Shown in pieces: positions 1-5,227 of a DNA stretch of 9,026 nucleotides. A program made the position numbers and the translations under genes. The stretch is taken from contig JALOAQ010000111.1 of the NCBI GenBank assembly GCA_023228725.1, positions 1-9,026 on the forward strand, written 5' to 3'. The DNA comes from Bacteroidales bacterium (lineage in GTDB: Bacteria > Bacteroidota > Bacteroidia > Bacteroidales > ML635J-15). The notes under the pieces were generated by a model. It did no database searches, had not been told where the DNA came from, and worked only from the letters and a program-made list of their open reading frames with translations. Each line of letters opens with the position of its first letter. Position 1 is the first letter of the stretch.

Positions 1-81
1 GAGCCACGCACCAAAATACAACGCACCTGACGGAAGTTGTTGTAGTAAAGAGTTTATTTTTGTCTGTCCTGTTGTATTCAT
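1..81 (-). CDS. AbiEi-like type IV antitoxin, N-terminal fragment (runs off left edge)
   Basis: An ATG at 81-79 on the minus strand opens a frame that stays open for all 27 codons to the window edge. The peptide begins MNTTGQTKIN and continues with LLQQLPSGALYFGAWL. This short hydrophobic stretch, a proline-glycine turn and an A/S-W-L motif is how I remember the N-terminal winged-helix segment of AbiEi-family antitoxins (LLxxxPxGxxxxxxWL, then KKQGYS). In that family the protein represses its own operon and counteracts AbiEii, a nucleotidyltransferase toxin usually encoded directly downstream; that gene would lie outside the window. A perfect -7 promoter box lies just upstream, and the preceding gene ends 43 nt away, so this is probably the first gene of its own transcript. 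Only 27 residues are visible, so the assignment rests on motif resemblance. Another winged-helix regulator is possible. Confidence 0.55.
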   Translation of the reverse strand, partial: MNTTGQTKINSLLQQLPSGALYFGAWL

Positions 82-85
82 ACTG

Positions 86-112
86 CAAAATTACAAAAAA
101 AAATAAACTCAA
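86..112 (-). promoter_or_regulatory. Bacteroidota-type promoter of the AbiEi-like gene
   Basis: On the minus strand TAATTTTG (93-86) matches the -7 consensus TAnnTTTG exactly. A TTG at 112-110 could be the -33 element, though the 16-nt spacer is slightly short. Transcription should start roughly 4-7 nt after the box, at about 82-79, which is the ATG itself (81). The sequence therefore suggests a leaderless mRNA. Confidence 0.5.
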
Positions 113-124
113 CAGAATTTATCT

Positions 125-817
125 TTAAAGTTTCTCGTAATTGCTATAATATCGAATATTTATTTCTCGTTGTAAGCCTTGAAGTTCCAATATATCCTGC
201 AAACTCAAACAACTTTCACGATAAAGTTCAAAAAAAGCGAAACCGATACGACAACCTGCCAATTCGTCAAGTGTTTTTGCAACTTGTTGTGTGTTGTACG
301 ACAAAACTTTGTCTGCATAATTTCTGTCAAAATCAAAAATCTTCTGCAAATTAAGATTTTTGATTTCTTCGCGTGAATTTATGCTGAACGACAATAAATG
401 GTCGCTCAAAACCGAAAGTCCGCAATCAATAAACGAGCCATTGCCATTGATTTTTATTTTGCCGTCAAGATTAAAATTCTCTCTTTTTTGTTCTTGCATT
501 TGGCGAAATAAACTTTCTGCCTCTTTTTTCAACTCTCGGCAGTAATTTGTGAGTTTCTTGTCCAAATCAACAATCGTTAGGATAGTTTCTTGATTGAAAA
601 CAAATTGCTGGTTCAATTTTCGTTTTCGGCGAAGCATAAAAATTTTGTACAATTCTTCGCTAACTTCATCAGTCCAACCGAAATTTGCCAATGTTTCCAA
701 TTCTTCTATCGAATGTTGGTCTAATTCCTCGTAGGTAAAACCATATATGCCACAACGCAAATAATCTAAATATTTTTGATAGTTCTGTTGTAATTCTTCT
801 GTACTTCTCATTTGCAT
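125..817 (-). CDS. uncharacterised 230-aa cytoplasmic protein
   Basis: I do not recognise this family. The protein has no signal peptide or membrane segment. Its first 60 residues are charged and probably helical (EELQQNYQKYLDYL, then YEELDQHSIEELETL). Residues about 60-115 are rich in K, R, E and Q with hydrophobic spacing and may form a coiled coil. A short glycine-rich turn (DGKIKINGNGSF, about 118-129) introduces a second half ending in helices around LQDILELQGLQREI. The start is ATG at 817; a second ATG two codons later is equally possible. Only 19 nt separate it from the UDG-like gene upstream, so the two are probably co-transcribed. The stop is TAA. The position between a UDG-like gene and an AbiEi-like antitoxin suggests an accessory role, but no function can be read from the sequence. 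Confidence 0.8.
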   Translation of the reverse strand: MQMRSTEELQQNYQKYLDYLRCGIYGFTYEELDQHSIEELETLANFGWTDEVSEELYKIFMLRRKRKLNQQFVFNQETILTIVDLDKKLTNYCRELKKEAESLFRQMQEQKRENFNLDGKIKINGNGSFIDCGLSVLSDHLLSFSINSREEIKNLNLQKIFDFDRNYADKVLSYNTQQVAKTLDELAGCRIGFAFFELYRESCLSLQDILELQGLQREINIRYYSNYEKL

Positions 818-836
818 TCAAAATTTATTTATCAAT

Positions 837-1619
837 TTACTTTTCATAATTTTGAAAATTTGGGTGTTTTTTTAAAAACCGCTCATATTCAATCATCATA
901 TTTGTATAAATTTCTTCTTCCGAAATATTCCAAGCACTTGGGTGATAAGAGGCTATAACTACTTTCTTTTGCTCTTGGTTAAAATAAATCCATTCACTAA
1001 ATTTTTCTAATGGCTCATAAATATTGTTGTTGTTATCAAAGAAAAATCGTCTTGTCCCTCCACAAACAATTATATCGGGATTTAGAATTTCAATCTCTTT
1101 GTTTATAAAATCTTTGTATAACCCGATATGATGACGAAGTTCTGTGTCTGATACACTTTCTAAACCTGCCTCTTTTTTGCAATTTACATAAGCAAAAGGA
1201 GTTTTGTCAAAAAAATCAGTTATTTTTTCGTCTGTTAAAGTTTCAAATTTAGGTGCAATTCCATTTTTATCTATATTACAAAGTCCATATAGCCAATATG
1301 CCATATTTCTGTAAAATCGGGCTTTTAGATTTTCGCCTTTTTTATGACCATTTCGATGTCGAATTTCGTCAGTGGAAGCACTTCCGTCTTCTTCTTTGCT
1401 ATTCAAGTCCTTGCATAAAAATAAAATTCGCTTTTTTGCATTATGCCATAATTCACTTTCATTCCCCGGATTTTTCAAATCCCATACATTCCATTCTTCA
1501 AGAATAGTTTCGCCTTTGTACATCAATCCATCGGGACAAAATTTGTCATGTCCGTTTTCTTTTGATTTTTCTTTCCACTCCTTGAAAAGAATATCTAATT
1601 TTTCGTTGTAATTTTCCAT
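837..1619 (-). CDS. uracil-DNA glycosylase-superfamily-like protein
   Basis: The 260-residue protein shows the layout of the UDG-like fold. A hydrophobic strand, RILFLCKDLN (64-73), occupies the place of the N-terminal active-site loop. NPDIIVCGGT (180-189) is the mid-domain strand of the type (I)NPkiIvxxG. VVIASYHPSAW (220-230) contains the HPS signature, with H226 at the position of the substrate-contacting histidine motif. In true UDGs these motifs flip out and excise uracil from DNA. Here the first motif lacks the usual GEAPG or GQDPY form, so substrate and activity are uncertain, and it may be one of the many UDG-fold proteins of unknown role. N-terminal residues 20-60 (CPDGLMYKG, EEWNVWDLK) look family-specific. 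It starts at ATG 1619 with a -7 box about 25 nt upstream, and is followed after 19 nt by an uncharacterised gene. Confidence 0.6.
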   Translation of the reverse strand: MENYNEKLDILFKEWKEKSKENGHDKFCPDGLMYKGETILEEWNVWDLKNPGNESELWHNAKKRILFLCKDLNSKEEDGSASTDEIRHRNGHKKGENLKARFYRNMAYWLYGLCNIDKNGIAPKFETLTDEKITDFFDKTPFAYVNCKKEAGLESVSDTELRHHIGLYKDFINKEIEILNPDIIVCGGTRRFFFDNNNNIYEPLEKFSEWIYFNQEQKKVVIASYHPSAWNISEEEIYTNMMIEYERFLKKHPNFQNYEK

Positions 1620-1643
1620 TATTATTTATATTTTAAAATTTTA

Positions 1644-1651
1644 CAAATCTA
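1644..1651 (-). promoter_or_regulatory. -7 box (TAnnTTTG) upstream of the UDG-like gene
   Basis: The minus strand reads TAGATTTG (1651-1644), an exact match to TAnnTTTG. The predicted start of transcription is near 1639, about 20 nt before the ATG at 1619. No clear -33 TTG is seen at the expected distance. It lies between the attC-like palindrome and the gene, so the UDG-like gene appears to have its own promoter. Confidence 0.4.
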
Positions 1652-1675
1652 CAAATCTTGAATAGAATTACTACC

Positions 1676-1752
1676 GTTCAACCTTACACAAAAGTCCAAT
1701 AGAAGCACTTCACCCGCTCTTTCATAAATATTTTTGTTGTAGGTGGTTAAAT
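1676..1752. repeat. 77-bp imperfect palindrome resembling an integron attC site
   Basis: The plus strand begins with GTTCAAC (1676-1682, RYYYAAC) and ends with GTTAAAT (1746-1752, GTTRRRY), the two boxes that bound attC sites. The arms pair in three blocks: GTTCAACC with GGTTAAAT (one mismatch, one G-T), then TTACA with TGTAG, then CAAAAG with TTTTTG. Two unpaired bulges, TG and T, fall on the same arm, as the extrahelical bases of attC do. The unpaired centre is about 38 nt. One nucleotide separates the site from the stop codon of the upstream gene, the usual attC position. I see no integrase gene. It could instead be a transcriptional hairpin, but no U tract follows. Confidence 0.35.
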
Positions 1753-2641
1753 TTCATTTTTTCTGATAAACATCTATAAATCTATCCACTCCCGTATTAT
1801 GCCATTTCCCCCATTTATAATTTAGATCATCTATTTCTTTTCCGAATTGAGAACGATATAACATACGCAAATTACTTCTATTAGTGAGATCAGGATTCAT
1901 TTCAAACCTTCTTGTTTCATTCATACTTGGTTCTAATTTATCAATACGGGCTAAGAACTTATAATTTGGGATTTCAATAGGGGTAAAATTTGCGTTACTT
2001 TTTGTTCCGTAATAACCAAACAATATGTGTTCTGGGTACCCTATGTTGTATATTGTTTCGATTAGTGGACCGTCTAAGTCATAAAAATCAGTCCAATTTC
2101 CTCCAAACCCAAATCCAAGCTATATAATCGCTAATGCCTTAGGTGTAATTTTATTGTTACAATAAAGTGCTTGTAAAGTTGCTAAACCTTCACCTCCTAT
2201 AAATAAAATACTAATAAAATGTGATTCAGAATTTTCATTATTTGGTTTAGTTTCCCAAATTGTCCAATACGAATGTGGTTTTGAATTGTGTAAAATTTGT
2301 TCATATTGTCCCCAATTTAATTGAATTGAGTAATGTGGTTTTAATTTTGCCTTGTCAAATTTAAATTCAGATTCAGAAACGGGTTTCTGAAAACTTAATT
2401 CATAATTTGTAAAAGCTTTAAATTTAAGTTCTTCAATTAATTCAAATTGAGAAATACTGTAATCGCAAAATACAAACGAATTTATTCCTCTATGAGCTAA
2501 TAAAGGAATCGGAGATAGGTCATACCCACTTGCAGGATAAAAGCAAGAGTCTTCTAAAATGTCTATAAGTGGTAATTCTTCATAGAAATTAATGTTCCTG
2601 AATACTTCTTGTTTCATTGTGTTCTATTAATCACCTACAAC
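1736..2641. repeat. 15-nt inverted repeats flanking the split gene (1736-1750 and 2627-2641)
   Basis: GTTGTAGGTGGTTAA (1736-1750) and TTAATCACCTACAAC (2627-2641) are inverted copies that match at 14 of 15 bases. One lies 4 nt after the stop codon of the split gene and the other 10 nt before its start codon. They may be ends of a mobilised unit. The right-hand arm of the attC-like palindrome is one of the two copies. They could also pair in the mRNA and join its two ends. Confidence 0.55.
1754..2617 (-). pseudogene. uncharacterised gene split by an in-frame amber codon (287 codons)
   Basis: ATG at 2617 opens 165 codons ending ...PKALAII, then a TAG at 2122-2120, then 121 more codons in the same frame (LGFGFGGNWTDFYDLDG... 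to ...DVYQKK) and a TGA at 1756-1754. The second part has no ATG for its first 65 codons or so, and reading continues naturally across the stop (ALAII-[Q]-LGFGFGGNW), so a single CAG-to-TAG change in one ancestral gene is the simplest explanation. I do not recognise the family. The first part has FYPASGYDLSPI followed by SFVFCDYS, hinting at a soluble alpha/beta protein. No signal peptide is present. A -7 box lies 40 nt upstream, and a 15-nt inverted repeat brackets the gene. Alternatives are a sequencing error, readthrough, or a functional truncated first half. Confidence 0.65.
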
Positions 2642-2657
2642 TTCATTTTTCACCCAA

Positions 2658-2665
2658 CAAATTTA
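2658..2665 (-). promoter_or_regulatory. -7 box (TAnnTTTG) upstream of the split gene
   Basis: The minus strand reads TAAATTTG (2665-2658), an exact match to the consensus. The predicted start of transcription is near 2653, giving a 5' leader of about 36 nt that contains the inverted-repeat copy at 2641-2627. No convincing -33 element is visible. Confidence 0.4.
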
Positions 2666-2830
2666 CAACATACGTAAATATAAACTATAACATTCACCAA
2701 CTATTTTCACAATTTTATTAAAATAAATAGATATATTGCTGAAAAAGAGTTAGATAATAATAAAATAGACAATGTAATTATTTTGTATTTACGGATTTTT
2801 TGCTGTTTTGTATCTGAATATATCTTAAGT

Positions 2831-2890
2831 ATGAAACTTATGGATATTGATAATTTAATCAACAAATTTGAACAAGGACTGATATTCTAG
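2831..2890 (+). pseudogene. possible 5' remnant of a lost gene (19 codons)
   Basis: The plus strand has ATG AAA CTT ATG GAT, encoding MKLMDIDNLINKFEQGLIF and a TAG stop. The pattern of (M)DIxxLIxKFxxG resembles the first residues of small Bacteroidota proteins such as FecR-type anti-sigma factors, which often begin with a helix of the form LIEKFxEGxxSxEE. Nothing coding-like follows. It is too short for a firm call and may be chance. Confidence 0.2.
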
Positions 2891-2938
2891 CAATATTGAC
2901 CCATTGTTTTTATTCCTCAAAACTACCCCAATAAAATC

Positions 2939-2972
2939 AAATCGGTTCGACTTTTAAAACTCGAACCGATTT
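2939..2972. repeat. perfect 12-bp inverted repeat (hairpin, possible terminator)
   Basis: AAATCGGTTCGA (2939-2950) and TCGAACCGATTT (2961-2972) are perfect inverted copies around a 10-nt centre that contains the palindrome TTTTAAAA. The stem is much more stable than the surrounding AT-rich DNA. No long U tract follows on either strand, though TTTTA follows on the plus strand. It may be a terminator left from a lost plus-strand gene, or a protein-binding palindrome. Confidence 0.5.
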
Positions 2973-3165
2973 TAGGATAAAAAACGAAACTTTATTTAAG
3001 AATTTACGTAGAATCTAGAATGGGGGTGTTGGTTTTAGGTTTTGCAAAATGGGAAAAGTGGGGGTTTTGGCGGGATTTTTGTTGCAAAGCAAAACAAAAA
3101 TCATGACAAAACAATCAAAATATTTCAACAAATTTCAACAAATTCAGAACACGTAAATAATTTAG

Positions 3166-3186
3166 CTTTCAACTTTCGACTTTTAA
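3166..3186. repeat. three tandem 7-mers (ctttcaa, ctttcga, cttttaa)
   Basis: Three adjacent 7-nt units differ by single bases. They follow two adjacent copies of a 10-mer (atttcaacaa, 3122-3141). Both are low-complexity tandem repeats typical of slippage. Confidence 0.5.
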
Positions 3187-3194
3187 CTTATTTT

Positions 3195-3240
3195 AGGTGG
3201 ACAGTTTTGGATTGTTAGGCTGGACAGTTTTGGATTATTA
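3195..3240. repeat. tandem pair of a 23-nt unit with a 16-nt identical core
   Basis: TGGACAGTTTTGGATT occurs at 3198-3213 and again at 3221-3236, a 23-nt period; the units read AGG-T and AGG-C before the core. Closely spaced, repeated blocks of this kind occur at the ends of IS21-family elements, but no transposase fragment or partner end is present, so an IS remnant is only a suggestion. Confidence 0.5.
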
Positions 3241-3367
3241 TATACAGATTCGCTTGTATTCATCAAAATTGTGTTTGCAAAATGGAAAAAGTGGGGTTTT
3301 GGCGGGATTTTTGCCACTTGTTGCAAAAATCATGACAAAACAGGCAAAAAATTCAACCTCAGCTCAC

Positions 3368-3415
3368 GACCGATACTATCGGTCATTTCGAGTGAAGCTC
3401 CGCTTCACGAGAAAT
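3368..3415. repeat. palindrome plus GA/GA-loop hairpin (REP-like, copy 1)
   Basis: GACCGATA-C-TATCGGTC (3368-3384) is a perfect 8-bp palindrome around a single base. It is followed directly by a hairpin: ATTTC, GA, GTGAAGC, loop TCC, GCTTCAC, GA, GAAAT (3385-3415). The two GA steps face each other as a tandem G-A internal loop, a feature shared with the hairpins at 3454-3484 and 3526-3559. Confidence 0.6.
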
Positions 3416-3453
3416 CTCCCCTGCACACAGCACCGCCAACAAAAACCTTTCCT

Positions 3454-3484
3454 TTCGAGCATTGAGCACAGCGAAATGCGAGAA
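3454..3484. repeat. GA/GA-loop hairpin (REP-like, copy 2)
   Basis: The order is TTC, GA, GCATT, loop GAGCACAGCGA, AATGC, GA, GAA. The 5-bp inner stem is perfect, and the two GA steps face each other. The loop is nearly identical to that of copy 3 (GAGCGTAGCGA), while the inner stem differs. It is followed by GCC, as is copy 3. Confidence 0.6.
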
Positions 3485-3487
3485 GCC

Positions 3488-3515
3488 AAAATTCGTGTAA
3501 ATTCGTGTAATTCGT
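3488..3515. repeat. tandem attcgtgtaa repeat
   Basis: The 10-mer attcgtgtaa occurs at 3491-3500 and 3501-3510, followed by a partial third unit, ttcgtg (3511-3516). It lies between two of the GA-loop hairpins. I recall similar AATTCGTG strings as common intergenic repeats in several bacterial groups. Confidence 0.55.
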
Positions 3516-3525
3516 GGTTGTTATC

Positions 3526-3559
3526 CTTCGAGTTTTGAGCGTAGCGAAAAACGAAGAAG
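3526..3559. repeat. GA/GA-loop hairpin (REP-like, copy 3), possible terminator of the DUF4197 gene
   Basis: The order is CTTC, GA, GTTTT, loop GAGCGTAGCGA, AAAAC, GAA, GAAG. It lies 30 nt past the stop codon of the DUF4197 gene, so its minus-strand transcript would form the first stable hairpin after that gene. There is no terminal U tract, so termination would be Rho-dependent, or the hairpin might only protect the 3' end. Confidence 0.5.
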
Positions 3560-3588
3560 CCTCTTTTAGCTGATTTTAATTTTACTAC

Positions 3589-4332
3589 TTATTTTTTATT
3601 ATAAGGGTTTAAGTCGCTTCCAAAAACTTTGGTTAAAATATCTGTAACTCTTGCAATTGGGTCAACTCTTATGTTTTTTTCTTCTTTTGCTAACATTAAA
3701 AATAAACCGTCTAAAGCTTTATTGGTAACATAAGCGTTTATGTCGGTTTCAACTTTTTGACCGCCTGTAATCATCATAGCTGTATTGTATTTATCAACCA
3801 AAGGAGTCCAGTATTTTGCTAACATTATTTTGTCGGTAGATGCTGATACTACCGGATAAAATTTATCGTAAAGTTGTTTTGAACTTGTCCTTTTAAAATA
3901 TTCTGTTGCTGCATTTTCTTTTCCTTGTAAGATAGAAATAGCATCTGAAATTGACATTTGTTTTATTGAATTTACAAAAACTTCTATTGCTCCTTTTGAA
4001 GCGTCTTCGGCAGCTCGATTTAGTTTTTCTTCAAATTGTGTAACCTGATTTTTTAATCCTGCATTTATGCAAAATTCTTTTACTTTAACAGCTTCTTCGG
4101 GAAAAGGAATTTTTATTTGTGGGTTGTTATAAAAACCATTTGTTGCTGAAACCATATTAACCGCCTTGCCTACACCAACATTTAAGGCTTCTTTTAGTCC
4201 TTGTGCCACTTCAGCTTGTGTGAGTTGTTTTGGACCAGTTCCACTTGTTTCCATTTCTCCCAAAACTCCAGTTAATACATCACAACTGACAAATAAAATA
4301 ATAATCGATAAAATTGCTATTGTTTTTTTCAT
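3589..4332 (-). CDS. DUF4197-family putative lipoprotein
   Basis: The 247-residue protein has a lipoprotein signal: two lysines, a hydrophobic stretch IAILSIIILFVS, and Cys17 as the likely lipidated residue (lipobox FVSC). The remainder matches the DUF4197 family as I know it: LTQAEVAQGLKEALNVGVGKAVNMVS (about 37-62), then GFYNNPQIKIPFPEEA (about 66-81), an amphipathic helical middle containing ISDAISILQG, and a C-terminal YVTNKALDGLFLMLAKEEKNIRVDP ending. Family members are usually 220-250 residues, so this is full length. The molecular function is unknown; it is presumably anchored in the outer or inner membrane facing the periplasm. The gene follows ispH after 37 nt and has its own -7 box in that gap. 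A hairpin lies 30 nt after the stop. Confidence 0.85.
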   Translation of the reverse strand: MKKTIAILSIIILFVSCDVLTGVLGEMETSGTGPKQLTQAEVAQGLKEALNVGVGKAVNMVSATNGFYNNPQIKIPFPEEAVKVKEFCINAGLKNQVTQFEEKLNRAAEDASKGAIEVFVNSIKQMSISDAISILQGKENAATEYFKRTSSKQLYDKFYPVVSASTDKIMLAKYWTPLVDKYNTAMMITGGQKVETDINAYVTNKALDGLFLMLAKEEKNIRVDPIARVTDILTKVFGSDLNPYNKK

Positions 4333-4355
4333 ATTTTTTAAATTTTATTTTTGTA

Positions 4356-4363
4356 CAAATATA
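4356..4363 (-). promoter_or_regulatory. -7 box (TAnnTTTG) of the DUF4197 gene
   Basis: The minus strand reads TATATTTG (4363-4356), an exact consensus match in the 37-nt gap after ispH. The predicted start of transcription is near 4351, about 19 nt before the ATG at 4332. No clear -33 element is visible inside the end of ispH. Confidence 0.45.
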
Positions 4364-4369
4364 TTAATT

Positions 4370-5227
4370 TTATAATGAAATAATTTCTTTTTTAATGTTT
4401 TCCATTAACCAAAGTGGAGTAGATGTAGCTCCACTAATTCCAACAGTTTTTGAATTAATAAACCAAGATTTGTCTATGTCAGTCGGCGAAGTTACAAAAT
4501 GGCTGTTTTGGTTTGTTTCTTTGCATATACTAAAAAGCATTTTGCCATTTGAACTATTTGGATCGCTAACAAAAATAATAATATCATGAGCCAAACAAAA
4601 ACTTTTAAGTTTAGGAATACGATTTTTTACGCTTGGACAAATAGTTTGGAAAGCCTTGAAATGTTCGTTGTTTCCATGAAAGTTTTTAGATTTTTCTTCT
4701 AAGAAATCTAAAATTTCTTGATATTTATAATAATCAGAAGTGGTTTGAGAAAAAAGATAAATATTTTTATAAATATCTAATTTTTCCGCTTCTTCAATCG
4801 AGCTGATAACAATAGCTTGACCATTTGTTTGTCCTACCAAACCATTTACCTCAGCATGTCCTTTTTTACCGTAAATTATTATTGAATTATTTTTGTTTAG
4901 ATTATAATATTCTTTTATTCTTTGCTGTAGTTTCAATACAACGGGGCAGGTAGCATCTATAATTTGTATTTTCAGTTTTTCTGCTTGCAAATATGTTTCG
5001 GGTGGTTCGCCGTGTGCACGAATCATCATTTTTTTTCCAGATAAAGAAGGAAAGTCTTTTTTGCTGACTGTTTTCATACCTAATTTATTCAACCTTTCTT
5101 CTTCTTTGGCATTATGTACAATTTGTCCAAGACAAGCTATCTCAATTTCTGAATTTTTTTCTGCTTCTTGGATAGCTCTTGTTACTCCAAAACAAAATCC
5201 TGCATATTTATCAATTTCAACTTTCAT
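4370..5227 (-). CDS. ispH: 4-hydroxy-3-methylbut-2-enyl diphosphate reductase (IspH/LytB)
   Basis: IspH is the last enzyme of the MEP pathway: a cytoplasmic iron-sulfur protein that reduces HMBPP to IPP and DMAPP. All expected residues are present, and from about residue 124 onward they share the E. coli numbering. The cluster cysteines are C12 (AGFCFGV), C94 (DATCPVV) and C197 (TICPSV). Substrate contacts are H38 (IVHNAKE), H72 (RAHGEPP), H124 and E126 (KKGHAEVNG), T162/T163 (SQTTSD), S225 and N227 (NSSNGK) and S269 (GATSTP). At 285 residues it is a short, single-domain form without the ribosomal S1 fusion found in Clostridia. Its ATG lies inside the end of cmk, with an 11-nt overlap, which indicates co-transcription and probably coupled translation. 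Confidence 0.97.
   Translation of the reverse strand: MKVEIDKYAGFCFGVTRAIQEAEKNSEIEIACLGQIVHNAKEEERLNKLGMKTVSKKDFPSLSGKKMMIRAHGEPPETYLQAEKLKIQIIDATCPVVLKLQQRIKEYYNLNKNNSIIIYGKKGHAEVNGLVGQTNGQAIVISSIEEAEKLDIYKNIYLFSQTTSDYYKYQEILDFLEEKSKNFHGNNEHFKAFQTICPSVKNRIPKLKSFCLAHDIIIFVSDPNSSNGKMLFSICKETNQNSHFVTSPTDIDKSWFINSKTVGISGATSTPLWLMENIKKEIISL

Larger units (their letters stand above)
3041..3350. repeat. imperfect direct repeat of about 80 nt (3041-3120 and 3274-3350)
   Basis: Both copies read TTTGCAAAATGG, then AAAGTGGGG and TTTTGGCGGGATTTTTG, then a short hairpin, then AAAAATCATGACAAAACA and CAAAA. The hairpin differs between the copies but stays paired: ATTTTTGT-TGC with GCA-AA-ACAAAAAT (3075-3101, two bulged bases), and ATTTTTGC with GCAAAAAT (3307-3330). 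The copies lie 153 nt apart and enclose two small tandem repeats. This looks like a dispersed intergenic repeat family present twice. Confidence 0.65.
2618..3588. other. 971-nt intergenic repeat field without an intact gene
   Basis: No frame here has a credible protein. The stretch is a mosaic of short repeats, annotated separately: a 19-codon remnant (2831-2890), a perfect inverted repeat (2939-2972), an 80-nt direct duplication (3041-3120 and 3274-3350), small tandem repeats, and a set of hairpins (3368-3559). The part from about 3290 to 3560 looks richer in G+C than the surrounding genes. It separates the conserved core genes on the right from accessory genes on the left, and reads as a site of repeated insertion and loss. 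Confidence 0.7.

Noticed and set aside
179..545. Plus-strand open frames opposite the 230-aa gene, and similar ones opposite the UDG-like gene, ispH, cmk and the SprB gene
   Set aside because: They are antisense shadows of well-supported minus-strand genes and have no recognisable protein features.
1754..2023. A separate 89-residue gene starting at TTG 2023
   Set aside because: The frame is already open for 32 codons before the TTG, back to the amber codon, and in frame with the preceding part. A broken single gene is simpler.
2120..2122. TAG reassigned to glutamine (alternative genetic code)
   Set aside because: Only one in-frame TAG occurs in the window, and none falls inside the five other complete genes or the partial SprB gene, so one mutation is the simpler explanation.
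3197..3538. 113-codon plus-strand open frame
   Set aside because: It runs through the tandem pair, the 80-nt repeat and the hairpins. Its composition follows these repeats and resembles no protein, so it is a by-product of the repeats.
3368..3559. CRISPR array
   Set aside because: The hairpins are unevenly spaced and their stems differ. There are no identical repeats with uniform spacers and no cas genes.
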